From the NCBI GenBank assembly GCA_016788785.1, contig JAEUSM010000018.1:1-64000 (forward strand): a DNA stretch of 64,000 bases, read 5' to 3'. The stretch's first letter is position 1. The number at the start of each line of letters is the position of its first letter. This stretch comes from Candidatus Kapaibacterium sp. (GTDB lineage Bacteria; Bacteroidota; Ignavibacteria; Kapaibacteriales; JAEUSM01). Below, piece by piece: positions 1-9,329 of the stretch. The notes beneath the pieces are model-generated. The model saw nothing but the letters and a program-made list of their open reading frames with translations. It did not search any database and had not been told where the DNA came from. The position numbers were made by a program, and so were the translations under genes.

Positions 1-234
1 CCAACAATTTTTCATTAATACAACAGAGGCAAGATCTAAATACTTTGTAAAGTTCAAATCCATGTGATTTGCTCTTTCAACAGTTCCACCACCAGCAGAA
101 GAACGGATTGGTGATGTTGGTTGGTTAAAACCATGAGACCAACTCATGATTTCGATTTCTCCAGCATGAGTTGCATTTGCAGCATCACCGGCAACATCTG
201 GTCCGGTGAATTTGATAAACATTTGAGTAGCCAT
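1..234 (-). CDS. hcp: Hcp (TssD) type VI secretion tube protein, partial
   Basis: The first 78 codons of an Hcp-family protein read from an ATG at 234 toward the left edge, where the gene is cut off. The N-terminus (MATQMFIKFTG, then GEIEIMSWSHGF and the SSAGGGTVERA stretch) is the standard Hcp1-family beginning. Hcp hexamers stack into the inner tube of the type VI secretion system and are also shed into the medium. A GGAG ribosome-binding site lies about eight bases upstream (247-250). The gene is separated from tssC by 162 bases containing a terminator, so it is probably transcribed on its own. The rest of the gene, and any further tss genes, lie outside the window. Confidence 0.93.
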   Translation of the reverse strand, partial: MATQMFIKFTGPDVAGDAANATHAGEIEIMSWSHGFNQPTSPIRSSAGGGTVERANHMDLNFTKYLDLASVVLMKNCW

Positions 235-343
235 TAATAACTCCGATATAAAAAGTAAAAATAAAATCTGTTTAGTAAAACGACGATATAGTTTTATTAT
301 TTTAAAATGAAAGAAAAATGAATAAAAATTTATCTAACATCGC

Positions 344-377
344 AATAAAAGAGGTCGACTTCTTTCGAAGCCGACCT
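344..377 (-). terminator. Intrinsic terminator after tssC
   Basis: Hairpin with arms AGGTCG/CGACCT extended by CTTC/GAAG around a TTTC loop (one A-C mismatch). On the minus strand it is followed by a TTTTATT run. It lies about 20 bases past the tssC stop and separates tssBC from hcp. Confidence 0.75.
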
Positions 378-396
378 AAATACCTTCAATTTTTAA

Positions 397-1875
397 TTAG
401 GCTGGAGGAGGTAATTCTGCAACCAATCGAATAGAAGTTGTTAATTCTTCTAATTGGAAGTGCGGACGCAAGAATGCAACTGCACGGTAAGAACCAGGGC
501 GACCTGGAATATCATATACATCAACACGAGCTTCACGTAATGGGAATTTCGCTTTAGTATCTTGACCAGCATCATCCATATTCAATACATACATCATCAT
601 CCATGTATTCAAATATGCTTGTAAAGTATCTTTTGTTGCAAAGCTACCAATTTTATCACGAACGATAACTTTGAGGTAGTGAGCAAAACGAGATGCAGAA
701 AGCATATAAGGAAGCATAGAAGAAATACGAGCATTAGCAGTAGCCTGAGGAGTATTATACTCTTTTGGCTTGTTGGTAGTTTGACCACCAAAGAATGCCG
801 CGTAATCTGTGTTTTTGCAATATGCAAGTGCCATGAAACCTAAGTCATTAAGCTCTTTTTCACGACGATCAGTAATTGCAATTTCCGTTGGAACTTTTAC
901 AGCAATTTCACCGTCATCAGTTTTGAATGTATGAACTGGAAGTCCTTCAACAAGTCCACCACCTTCTACACCACGAATAGCAGCAGTCCAACGATGTTTT
1001 GCAAATGCGTCTGTGATACGAACACCTAATGCATAAGCAGCATTACCCCACAAGTATTTGTTATGATCTTTACCATCTACATCTTCAACATAGTTGAATT
1101 CTTCAACTGGAACTGTATCAGGTCCATAAGGTAAACGCATTAAAATACGAGGTAATACCAAAGAAACATAACGTGAATCTTCAGAATCACGGAATGAACG
1201 CCATTTGATTAATTCAGATGATTCGAAAATTTTTGAAAGGTCACGAGGATTTGATAAATCAGTCCAAGCACCAAAGTCAAATAATTTTGGAGAAGCAGCA
1301 GAAATCAAAGGTGCATGAGCAGCCGCTGCAATATTAGATAGTTTTTCTAACATTGACATATCTTGAGGATGACGACCAAATTCAAAATCTGCAATTAAAC
1401 AGCTATATGGATGTCCACCAAAAGAGCCATACTCTTCTTCGTAGATTTTTTTGAACAATGAACTTTGATCAAATTCAATTGCTTTTTCAACATCATTCAA
1501 GACTTCTTTTTTAGTAGCACACATTAAACGAAGTTTTAAAGAAGTAGAAGTTTCCGTATTGAAAACTTGATACTTCAAACCACGCCAAGCACCTTCAAGT
1601 TGTTGAAATTCTGGAGCATGCATTACTGCAGAAAGTTGAGAAGAAATCAATGCATCAATTTCAGCGATACGGCGTTGAATCATTTCAACTGTATCATGAG
1701 AAACGGTCATTCCTTCATCAAGAATTTGCGTAACAAATTCACCAATCAAGTTTGAGGCATACGATTTTTGCGATTCATCGCGAGCCATATTCCCTTGATG
1801 GATAATTTTTTCGAGTAACGGTAGGTTTTCTACATCAACTGCAGCACCACCTTGTAATTCTAATTCTTCAGCCAT
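397..1875 (-). CDS. tssC: TssC, type VI secretion contractile sheath large subunit
   Basis: 492 residues, the usual length for the TssC/VipB (EvpB, VC_A0108) family. Family hallmarks include the LEGAWRGLKY segment near residue 93, the FDQSSLFKKIYEEEYG and PYSCLIADFEFG segments, and the C-terminal DIPGRPGSYRAVAFLRPHFQLEEL block. TssC pairs with TssB to build the cytoplasmic contractile sheath around the Hcp tube. The ATG overlaps the tssB stop by one base (TAATG), so the two subunits are translationally coupled. A terminator follows at 344-377. Confidence 0.96.
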   Translation of the reverse strand: MAEELELQGGAAVDVENLPLLEKIIHQGNMARDESQKSYASNLIGEFVTQILDEGMTVSHDTVEMIQRRIAEIDALISSQLSAVMHAPEFQQLEGAWRGLKYQVFNTETSTSLKLRLMCATKKEVLNDVEKAIEFDQSSLFKKIYEEEYGSFGGHPYSCLIADFEFGRHPQDMSMLEKLSNIAAAAHAPLISAASPKLFDFGAWTDLSNPRDLSKIFESSELIKWRSFRDSEDSRYVSLVLPRILMRLPYGPDTVPVEEFNYVEDVDGKDHNKYLWGNAAYALGVRITDAFAKHRWTAAIRGVEGGGLVEGLPVHTFKTDDGEIAVKVPTEIAITDRREKELNDLGFMALAYCKNTDYAAFFGGQTTNKPKEYNTPQATANARISSMLPYMLSASRFAHYLKVIVRDKIGSFATKDTLQAYLNTWMMMYVLNMDDAGQDTKAKFPLREARVDVYDIPGRPGSYRAVAFLRPHFQLEELTTSIRLVAELPPPA

Positions 1876-2375
1876 TATTCGGTCCCTCCACTTACAGTCT
1901 GTGTTTTAAGTTCTTCTAACTCTTCTGTTTTCGATACGACATCTTGAAGGAGAGCATCTAAAGCATCATTTCCATCAAGTTTAGCAACCAAATCTGTCAA
2001 ACGCTGACGAGCTTCGTACAATTTTCGTAATGGTTCAATTTGACTCACTACGTTAATTGGTTCGAAATCATCAATACTAGTAAAATTCAACGATACATTC
2101 AATTTCGTATTATCATCTTTTAGTGTGTTATTCACTCTAAATGACAATGTTGGATTGATAGATCGTAAAACATCATTGAAATTGTCACGATCAATTTCAA
2201 CAAATTTGCGGTCTTTTAAACGAGGCAGAGCAGTTTTTCCAGCCAGATCACTAATGATACCAACTACAAACGGTAGCTCTTTTTTCTGAATTGCGCCACC
2301 AATTTCCACATCATAGGTAATCTGGACTCTCGGTGGTCTTACCCTACTTAGCTTATGCTGCGTGCTTTCAGCCAT
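1875..2375 (-). CDS. tssB: TssB, type VI secretion contractile sheath small subunit
   Basis: 166 residues, typical of TssB/VipA (ImpB family). It carries the conserved RVQITYDVEIGGA beginning, the ELPFVVGIISDLAG segment and the KLNVSLNFTSIDDFEP segment. It forms the sheath protomer with TssC. It directly precedes tssC with a one-base overlap and has its own candidate promoter at 2433-2463, so tssBC may be transcribed apart from the tssK-to-tssA block upstream. Confidence 0.96.
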   Translation of the reverse strand: MAESTQHKLSRVRPPRVQITYDVEIGGAIQKKELPFVVGIISDLAGKTALPRLKDRKFVEIDRDNFNDVLRSINPTLSFRVNNTLKDDNTKLNVSLNFTSIDDFEPINVVSQIEPLRKLYEARQRLTDLVAKLDGNDALDALLQDVVSKTEELEELKTQTVSGGTE

Positions 2376-2432
2376 GTAACACTCCTAGAAATATAGAGAA
2401 TAAAAATAAAGGTTTCCCTTTTTTGATTTTAA

Positions 2433-2463
2433 CAAAGATAGCAATTTTTTTTAATAAAACAAT
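2433..2463 (-). promoter_or_regulatory. Candidate Bacteroidota-type promoter for tssBC
   Basis: On the minus strand a TATCTTTG element (2433-2440; consensus TAnnTTTG) is preceded at exactly 19 bases by ATTG (2460-2463; consensus TTTG). It falls inside the 93-base gap between the 61-codon gene and tssB. The match is by consensus only. Confidence 0.45.
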
Positions 2464-2468
2464 ACCTT

Positions 2469-2654
2469 TCAGTTAACCTTTTTCACAAATACATTTTGTT
2501 GCAGGTTTATACTGTGTGGTAATGGTTCTTTTTTGGGTGCCAATCGAGCCTCTGAGGCTGTGATATCCATCCCAATTCTTTCGGATTTTCGGCGTATTGG
2601 AGTAGCATTTCCTATTTCAACTCCGAAGGTCACTGTTTCGCGTAATTTTTTCAT
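2469..2654 (-). CDS. Small protein of unknown function inside the T6SS locus
   Basis: 61 codons with an ATG 26 bases after the tssA stop, same strand, no overlap with neighbours. The product is basic and shows no signal peptide, membrane segment or recognised domain. It contains a GVEIGNATPIRRKSER stretch and ends in KKVN. I do not recognise it. Position and orientation in a co-directional T6SS cluster suggest a real gene, perhaps an accessory or locus-specific protein, but this could also be a chance reading frame. The tssB promoter candidate begins just past its stop codon. Confidence 0.5.
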   Translation of the reverse strand: MKKLRETVTFGVEIGNATPIRRKSERIGMDITASEARLAPKKEPLPHSINLQQNVFVKKVN

Positions 2655-2680
2655 AATGTTCTCTGAAATGATATTAATAA

Positions 2681-3733
2681 TTATCGTTTCATTCCTAATA
2701 ATTTGAAGATATCTTGCAATTGTTGCTTATTTTCAACTAATTCTTGGAAGACATCTATTGCATTCATATTGCCCCACGCTACTGCTCGTTTAACTAAATA
2801 CGGTGTTGGAGAATGTGGTTCAATTCTTGCCAAATACTCTGCTGCAGCATCTAACATTCGATAAGCATCAGCACGAGTTTTTATTTTTGTTCCAGTAAAG
2901 GATGTTGCATCTGGATCATCATCATATGTATCGCCAAATTCATCATCAATAACATTAGCATCAGAAGATTCAAACTCTTCTGTTCTATCTTTTAGGATAT
3001 CTAAAAAAACTTTATGTATAGTTGTGATAGAATCTTTTAACTGTGTCAACGATGGTGCAGCATTTCCACACATTTCTGACCAAAACTGATTTATACGATA
3101 GATTTCCTCCAATGCACCTTTGAGGTGTTTGTCAGCATTAATATAGAACTGAACAGGAGTCAACATCATCACATTCACAATTTTTGCATGAGAAACTACA
3201 TTCTCTTGTTTTTTTGCTGAAGCCGGATCTTTTTTTGCCATAGCTTCAGAATGTAATGCAAATTCCCATTTGTTCCATGTATAAATCTCATCATGGACAC
3301 TGGTTATAGGAATATTTTTAATCGACATTGAAACTTTTTCATTCAACCATACTAATGGAGAGCAACGAAAATCAAAGTCATCTTCTTCAATAGGTGGATA
3401 AATACTATCCCAAAATGCCATCGATAATTCGTTTATTATTTTCAAACCATCATAAAGACCTTCAAAACCACGCAAATTCATCATTGCTTCCGTCAGCCAA
3501 GCGGCTAATTGTAAGTCTTTGGTAACAGTTTCTAATGCATCTAATGTCAATTCCTCGACCTTACCCCAATCAGACTTTTTAATATCTGTTTGCCACACTC
3601 CTTGGGGTAAATCTTGATCTTCACGAATATGTTCTCTTACCTCATCATAGAGTGACTCATACAACATATATGAGCCAGAAGGCTGTTCTATTGATATCGG
3701 AGCTAATATTTTTTCTAAATCTACAATTGCCAT
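2681..3733 (-). CDS. tssA: TssA, type VI secretion baseplate/cap protein (ImpA family)
   Basis: 350 residues. The N-terminal ImpA_N domain (about residues 8-135) shows ISIEQPSG, DWGKVEELTLDAL, LAAWLTEAMMNLRGFEGL and WDSIYPPIEEDDFDFR. The C-terminal block has the family pattern AYRMLDAAAEYLARIEPHSPTPYLVKRA then WGNMNAIDVFQELV and KLLG. This is the short TssA class. TssA primes or caps tail-sheath assembly at the membrane complex. It lies 15 bases after the tssM stop in the same orientation. An acidic linker (about residues 255-275, rich in D/E) separates the two domains. Confidence 0.93.
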   Translation of the reverse strand: MAIVDLEKILAPISIEQPSGSYMLYESLYDEVREHIREDQDLPQGVWQTDIKKSDWGKVEELTLDALETVTKDLQLAAWLTEAMMNLRGFEGLYDGLKIINELSMAFWDSIYPPIEEDDFDFRCSPLVWLNEKVSMSIKNIPITSVHDEIYTWNKWEFALHSEAMAKKDPASAKKQENVVSHAKIVNVMMLTPVQFYINADKHLKGALEEIYRINQFWSEMCGNAAPSLTQLKDSITTIHKVFLDILKDRTEEFESSDANVIDDEFGDTYDDDPDATSFTGTKIKTRADAYRMLDAAAEYLARIEPHSPTPYLVKRAVAWGNMNAIDVFQELVENKQQLQDIFKLLGMKR

Positions 3734-3748
3734 GGTTATACCTCAGTT

Positions 3749-6700
3749 TTATTTGCTTAAGCCAAATTGTGGTGCAATGGTCGGGTAAATGGTATTTACT
3801 CGTAATTCTGTTTTCTTATCAGCTCCAAATACACCCATCCGCATAAACAGTCGTGCATAATTTGGAGAATTTGACGGAGTCATCGACTGCTTTTCTAAAT
3901 TAGGTTTGACGTTGAAGTTAAATCCTAACATATAATACAAATCTTTCAACGGCAAAGACTTGTCCCAATCATTTTCAGTCATTGCACATTTTTGTAAAAA
4001 TTCGATTAACGACCATTTTTTTGTAAATGCGTAAGTAACTGTTCTATTTTTCACATCAATCACAGGAAAATCTGGTCTATTTGGATTGTATTCTGGCATT
4101 TTCGGAGCATCTTTCGCCCATTTGAAAACGACATATATCGAATCCCCATATCTCCATGTCCAACGCTTGTCTGGAGAGAATGAACGGATAGTTTTTCCGC
4201 CAATTGTGATATACCAATCAATCAATTGATTTCCATTTACTTCTTTTTTCGGATTTGTTCTAAAGTAAATGTTTCCTTCAAATGTAGGGGTATTATCTTC
4301 AGAAACACCGCCAACAATTGGATGTAAGAAATCTCGAATTGATCGCATATTATCTAAGAAAATGGCGGCTTGGAACATTTGCGGGTAGTTGTTTCTCATT
4401 TCAGAAAGTCTTGCTCCACCGATTTTCATATATCTATCATACATCACCAAAAACTCAAAAATATCTTTTGGTTCTGCATCAGATGCTTCGTTAATTTCGG
4501 TAGTCGCTACAAATGGGAAACGACCTTGTAAACGTTTCGAGAAATAGAGTCTCAATTGGTTGTAACCATTACGTATTTCATATGCAGTAAGGAAATCACA
4601 TCTATCCTTCATTGCCTTACGAATTTTGTCGCGACGATCCAAGAAGAAGCTCTCACCAATTCGTAACTTTGCTTCTCGAGAACTGAGTACATCAGAACAA
4701 TTTACCAATTCAACGCTTAAGGTTGAGTAGATAAGATTTTCTAATAGAACTACATGATTACCTGGTACTTTATCCTTATTTTTCTGTAATTCTCGAAGGA
4801 TATTTTGCCATTCAATATATCCTTGAGATCGAGCCATATCCCCACCTTGTGTAGCTAAAAAGTCGGTAATGATTTTAGCATAATCATTCGAGAACCTAGT
4901 AACTGTGGTTAATTGTTTATCCAAATAATCTGCTAATTGAACAGAATCTTGAGCATTATCAAAGAGTAAAGACACTCTTCTATCACCGTTCCAGTTTTCG
5001 AGTAATCTATCGTTAATTAGATAGACACTATTTTTATCTAATCTTTGTCGTAGAGATTTAAAAATATTTGAAGATTGTGAACGAATCAAATCTCGCAAAT
5101 CCTGTTCGCCACCTACATATATTCGTTCTTGACGTAAGGTTCTAAATATCTGATTTAACGTTTCTGTTGCAGCTTGGAAACTTTGCACTTCAGCACGTAT
5201 ATCATCTTCTGAACGAATTTCTGCAAAATCCTTACTTATAGGTTCTGTGTTGGCAGCTTGAGCAATATATCCAACATAGGTTGTTTTGAATCCACCCAGT
5301 GCAACCATTTTCAATGGAGCAAATTCTATTGGCAACTTACCAACTTCTTCCGTTGAATATTTTGTAAATGGATCATATAAACTATTAGCTTGTGTTAAAA
5401 TAGCAGTGTTCCATTGCAATAATGAGTTTTCGTCAACAGAATTTGGAATTGATTCTTGGTATTTTGCTGACATAAATTTTTGATTCAACAAATTACTCAA
5501 AGCAAGTTTTAATTCTGTCACTTTTGGTGTAAATTCTGTTTTCAATAACAAATCTCCACCTTTATTTTCACGATTGAGAACCAGACCAGTCATTGGAGTT
5601 TGTTGTTCCAATAAATTTTCTTGTAATTGATCTAATCGAGTTTCAACTTGGAAATCTATGATTGCTTTTGGATCTTCACCTTTAGCTTTTAAAAGCATAG
5701 AATTTTGAAGATCAGCAACAACCTTATTATAATCAGGTCCACCTTCGAAAAATTGTTTCGTTATCCAAGCAATCATCGGATTAGACAACAACAATTCGGT
5801 CGATTCTATGGTGCTCACTAAATTACGTGCATTTTCAACATCTTTAAATTCACCAATTGCTTGGTCAAGATCTTTAACTCCAGTAACCAAAGCCATTACT
5901 TGTTTTTTGACAATGTTGTTGTCAAAGAAACTTTCTGCGAATTTTCCAATGAGTAAAGAAGCCTTGATGTGAGCAGGTTCTGCGTATTTATCGTATCGGA
6001 ATTTTTCTAATGCTCGCTCTTCTACAGATCGTTCATAATATGTACCCTCTTGTTCAAATTGTGCTGGTAATTCTATTTCAAATAAATAGGAACTTAAAGC
6101 TCGAATTTTCCGTAATGTCCCTGATTTATCAAGGTCATTGTATAGAAGGATGTTATATTCTAATTTTGTAAGTTGTTCAATATATTCTTTGAGCTTTATA
6201 AACTCAGTGTTGTTAGATACTGTAATTAAATCTGCTGATTTCGTTTGAACTCCAACTGCTTCTTTTAAAAAGTCCAAATCTTCATTACTTGATTCATTCG
6301 CTTCAATGGTAACAATTGACGATGCTTTTGATTCTAATTTGATTAACATCGCTTTGAAAATCACCTTATGATAGGTAACAGAGATGATGGATTTGACATC
6401 TCCATGCAAGCCCGTTATGTACGAACTTGGAACAAAAACTGAGCGAAGATTATCTCCAGATATTTCTGAAATCCCTTTTAATACTCTAGTTCCAGATTTC
6501 AAATAATCTTCATCAGGAACATCTTGATTTAATCGTTCCAATTTGTAGATATTACCCAAGTACTCATACATATCCTTCAACAGTGATGTCATGGATTTTT
6601 GAGAAGTATCCAAACCGGAATAAGCAAACAAAATTCCTACTCCAAATATGAGTGGAATAAGGAACGTAGCTATTTGAGTTATAAGGACAGTTCTATTTCG

Positions 6701-8170
6701 AGAGAAAAAACTCCCAGTATCAGGGGTTGCAAGTGTATATTCTTGAAATATTTTCGTTGCAAAAAGGTTTCGAGCAAAAAACAGTTTTTCTTTACCAATA
6801 AATCTTGGGTCAAGTTTTTGTGTTGGAGAAGAATTTTCAACTATTTCACTTTCGTTTTCAGTAGGAGCGTCCTCATCTGGAATCACCAATGTAGGTGAAG
6901 AAACTGAGGCGTATGCTTGATATTCTTTTGTAACTGATGAACGTACATCTTCATCATCTGCTTCATCAGCTGGATTAATTACTCCTGCTGGGAAATGCAT
7001 TCCCTGACCAGAAAGATACACACCTCTAAAGAGAATTACATTACTAAATGCAGATGGTTTAAATATTGCATCAATTCTATTTCTTAAAACGGGAAGTAAC
7101 GATGAAACAGTTTTCGGGAGCATAAATAACCCATCATAATCTGCTGGGTTTTTCGCTTGAGAGAGAATTTCTATTTGAGCAGAATACAATTGCTGTTTGA
7201 TTTCCGCAAATGCATCGTTGAGCCATTGGGTTGAATATGCACGTTCGAAAGAGTAAGGATTTGACCAGCCAAGTCCATCGTCAGAAAGTCTTGAAGGAAC
7301 ATTTGAGCAGAAGCTTTTAAATTCTGGCATCAAATCACATTGCGAAACAACGACATACACAGGTACTTTCATACCCAATTTCTCATGCAAACCAACTAAA
7401 TAGTTTTGAATGATTGCAGAGCGTTTGTCAAATTCTTCCGCATTGTACTCATCATAATTGAGTAATTCTGTAGCAGAAATAGTATAGATAATGCCGTCTA
7501 TTGGACGTTGTGGACGGAAACGTTGAAGATTTTTAAGTACTTTTAACCAATTGCTATTCGAAGGTTTTCCATTATCGTCATTGGCAAAGGCAAAAGAGCC
7601 TTTGAGGTCTAAAACAACACTATTTTCATATATAAACCAATTAAGGTCTTCATTAAAAGTTTGTTCAAGACCGTAAAAATCTTTTGAGTAGGGTATGTTT
7701 AATTTTTGCAGTAAGTTAGTTTTACCAACACCTGAATCTCCAACAACTAAATACCAAGGAAGTTTGTAGCGATAATCACTTGTACCAACATATCGTTTTA
7801 AATATTTTGTCGCATTTTCAAAAGATTCTTTAACCTTACGAGCAATTGCTTTTTCTTCAGCCTTTTTACGTCGTGCAATTTCTTTTTCATCGGGTTTTAC
7901 TTCTTCACCAGCCTCTTCAGCAGCAGCTGCTGCTTCCAGTTTTTGCTTTTGTTTGTACTTATATACACCATAAACGAGCATACCCAGTACGAAAACGATT
8001 CCGAAGATAATCCAAAATGTACGTGGAATACCTCCAAATAATTTTCCTATTTGGTTGATAAATCCAATATTCACACTCGGTGCATCAGGTCCACCCCCCA
8101 ATGGGATTTTTTGAGGCATTGCCTGCAAATAAAAGATAGCTGTGTATATAGTAGAAACTATTGGAATCAT
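3749..8170 (-). CDS. tssM: TssM, type VI secretion inner-membrane core protein (IcmF family)
   Basis: 1473 residues. A membrane segment at about 52-70 is followed by an Ala/Glu/Lys-rich cytoplasmic linker, then a Walker A motif GDSGVGKT at residues 144-151 opening the IcmF GTPase-like domain. A second clear membrane segment lies at about 493-515. A very long periplasmic region with the TssM C-terminal domain (GGKTIRSFSPDKRWTW region) completes the protein. TssM forms the trans-envelope complex with TssL and normally TssJ. The first N-terminal helix usually seen in TssM is weak here (residues 2-17). A later Met at residue 18 is an alternative start. It is followed by tssA and preceded by tssL. 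Confidence 0.94.
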   Translation of the reverse strand: MIPIVSTIYTAIFYLQAMPQKIPLGGGPDAPSVNIGFINQIGKLFGGIPRTFWIIFGIVFVLGMLVYGVYKYKQKQKLEAAAAAEEAGEEVKPDEKEIARRKKAEEKAIARKVKESFENATKYLKRYVGTSDYRYKLPWYLVVGDSGVGKTNLLQKLNIPYSKDFYGLEQTFNEDLNWFIYENSVVLDLKGSFAFANDDNGKPSNSNWLKVLKNLQRFRPQRPIDGIIYTISATELLNYDEYNAEEFDKRSAIIQNYLVGLHEKLGMKVPVYVVVSQCDLMPEFKSFCSNVPSRLSDDGLGWSNPYSFERAYSTQWLNDAFAEIKQQLYSAQIEILSQAKNPADYDGLFMLPKTVSSLLPVLRNRIDAIFKPSAFSNVILFRGVYLSGQGMHFPAGVINPADEADDEDVRSSVTKEYQAYASVSSPTLVIPDEDAPTENESEIVENSSPTQKLDPRFIGKEKLFFARNLFATKIFQEYTLATPDTGSFFSRNRTVLITQIATFLIPLIFGVGILFAYSGLDTSQKSMTSLLKDMYEYLGNIYKLERLNQDVPDEDYLKSGTRVLKGISEISGDNLRSVFVPSSYITGLHGDVKSIISVTYHKVIFKAMLIKLESKASSIVTIEANESSNEDLDFLKEAVGVQTKSADLITVSNNTEFIKLKEYIEQLTKLEYNILLYNDLDKSGTLRKIRALSSYLFEIELPAQFEQEGTYYERSVEERALEKFRYDKYAEPAHIKASLLIGKFAESFFDNNIVKKQVMALVTGVKDLDQAIGEFKDVENARNLVSTIESTELLLSNPMIAWITKQFFEGGPDYNKVVADLQNSMLLKAKGEDPKAIIDFQVETRLDQLQENLLEQQTPMTGLVLNRENKGGDLLLKTEFTPKVTELKLALSNLLNQKFMSAKYQESIPNSVDENSLLQWNTAILTQANSLYDPFTKYSTEEVGKLPIEFAPLKMVALGGFKTTYVGYIAQAANTEPISKDFAEIRSEDDIRAEVQSFQAATETLNQIFRTLRQERIYVGGEQDLRDLIRSQSSNIFKSLRQRLDKNSVYLINDRLLENWNGDRRVSLLFDNAQDSVQLADYLDKQLTTVTRFSNDYAKIITDFLATQGGDMARSQGYIEWQNILRELQKNKDKVPGNHVVLLENLIYSTLSVELVNCSDVLSSREAKLRIGESFFLDRRDKIRKAMKDRCDFLTAYEIRNGYNQLRLYFSKRLQGRFPFVATTEINEASDAEPKDIFEFLVMYDRYMKIGGARLSEMRNNYPQMFQAAIFLDNMRSIRDFLHPIVGGVSEDNTPTFEGNIYFRTNPKKEVNGNQLIDWYITIGGKTIRSFSPDKRWTWRYGDSIYVVFKWAKDAPKMPEYNPNRPDFPVIDVKNRTVTYAFTKKWSLIEFLQKCAMTENDWDKSLPLKDLYYMLGFNFNVKPNLEKQSMTPSNSPNYARLFMRMGVFGADKKTELRVNTIYPTIAPQFGLSK

Positions 8171-8210
8171 GTGTTGTTTTTATTCATTAGATATGATAGT
8201 TCAACCTTGC

Positions 8211-9299
8211 CTATTTAAAAAAATCTTCGTCATCGATTGGTTCAACAGGCTTTTTCTTTGTCGTCTTTGTTTCTGGAGTTAACTTTGGTTCTACTGTTTT
8301 CTTTTGTGGAGTTGTAGTACTTTTCGCGTTTTTCTCCATCATTGCATCTATTCCACCAGTCGTTTTTTCTGGAGTAGCTCCAGGTGCTTTAGGAAATTCC
8401 AAATCATCGATTTCAGAACTTCCACCTCCATCAATTGTTGGTGCTGGTGAGGTTAACTTATTCGCTTTGTCAAATTCTTTTTGTTTTTCGAGAACTTGTT
8501 TAAACGAGTTTTTCAATATTCCTCGCCAAGATACTTCTTCGGCAATGGAATTTGTTTGTAATTGATCTATTTTCGTAACTGTTTCTCGTAAATCCGATGT
8601 CAATGACAACCAAACAAAATGTTGAATTATCATTGTAAGGACAAATACACCAAGTCCGATAAGTAACCAGCGTAGTAACGCAGGAAACATCTTCACTTTT
8701 GAATCAGTCAATGCTTCCACTCGTGGGAACAATGCTTCTACTTCATCATTAGTAGAAAAGTCTCTATTGAATATGTAATTAAACAAAGACTGTTTGTAAT
8801 ATTGAAGTCTTTGATCTGGGTCGTTATCGCGATATTTACCCTCAAAACCAACAGACAATGTCAATAAATACACTTGTGCTAATTCTAAATTATCTTGGTC
8901 TTGTCGCTCTAATAATTTTTCAATTTCTTCGAAGAAAATTTGACCAGCAATTCTTGTTCTGTACAACTGTGATTCGACTAAGTTGTAATTCCAAGCTGCA
9001 GCCCCTTCCCAATCGTGATTGAGAAAAATTTCATCTGCTAAAATAGCCATCGTATAACGAGCTTTTTCGTACACTCTTCGATAATCTTTACTCAAACTTT
9101 GAGCAGAATATTCTTGTTTTTCTATTATGCGTAATACTTTTTGCAAGACTGCATTTGCCAAAGTTTCTGCATCTGCAGACGCTAATCTATTATGTTCAGC
9201 GAAAACCTTACCAAAACGAACTTCGTTTTTGATACGAATTAACTCTTCGTAAAATTCACGAAAATACGTTAAAACGACGTAATCGGTGGTAACTTCCAT
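8211..9299 (-). CDS. tssL: TssL, type VI secretion membrane protein (DotU family)
   Basis: About 362 residues from the ATG at 9299. A TTG at 9320 would add seven residues and sits at a better distance from an AGG, so the start is uncertain. The N-terminal cytoplasmic DotU domain contains ARYTMAILADEIFLNHDWEG and LLTLSVGFEGKYR. One membrane anchor follows at about 205-230 (LLRWLLIGLGVFVLTMII). The periplasmic tail is rich in Pro, Thr and Lys and ends DDEDFFK, with no OmpA-type peptidoglycan-binding domain, so this is a short TssL. It should pair with TssM in the inner membrane. It lies between tssK and tssM. Confidence 0.92.
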   Translation of the reverse strand: MEVTTDYVVLTYFREFYEELIRIKNEVRFGKVFAEHNRLASADAETLANAVLQKVLRIIEKQEYSAQSLSKDYRRVYEKARYTMAILADEIFLNHDWEGAAAWNYNLVESQLYRTRIAGQIFFEEIEKLLERQDQDNLELAQVYLLTLSVGFEGKYRDNDPDQRLQYYKQSLFNYIFNRDFSTNDEVEALFPRVEALTDSKVKMFPALLRWLLIGLGVFVLTMIIQHFVWLSLTSDLRETVTKIDQLQTNSIAEEVSWRGILKNSFKQVLEKQKEFDKANKLTSPAPTIDGGGSSEIDDLEFPKAPGATPEKTTGGIDAMMEKNAKSTTTPQKKTVEPKLTPETKTTKKKPVEPIDDEDFFK

Positions 9300-9329
9300 T
9301 GAGTGAGTGGTAGTTGTCAAAATTTAAAC

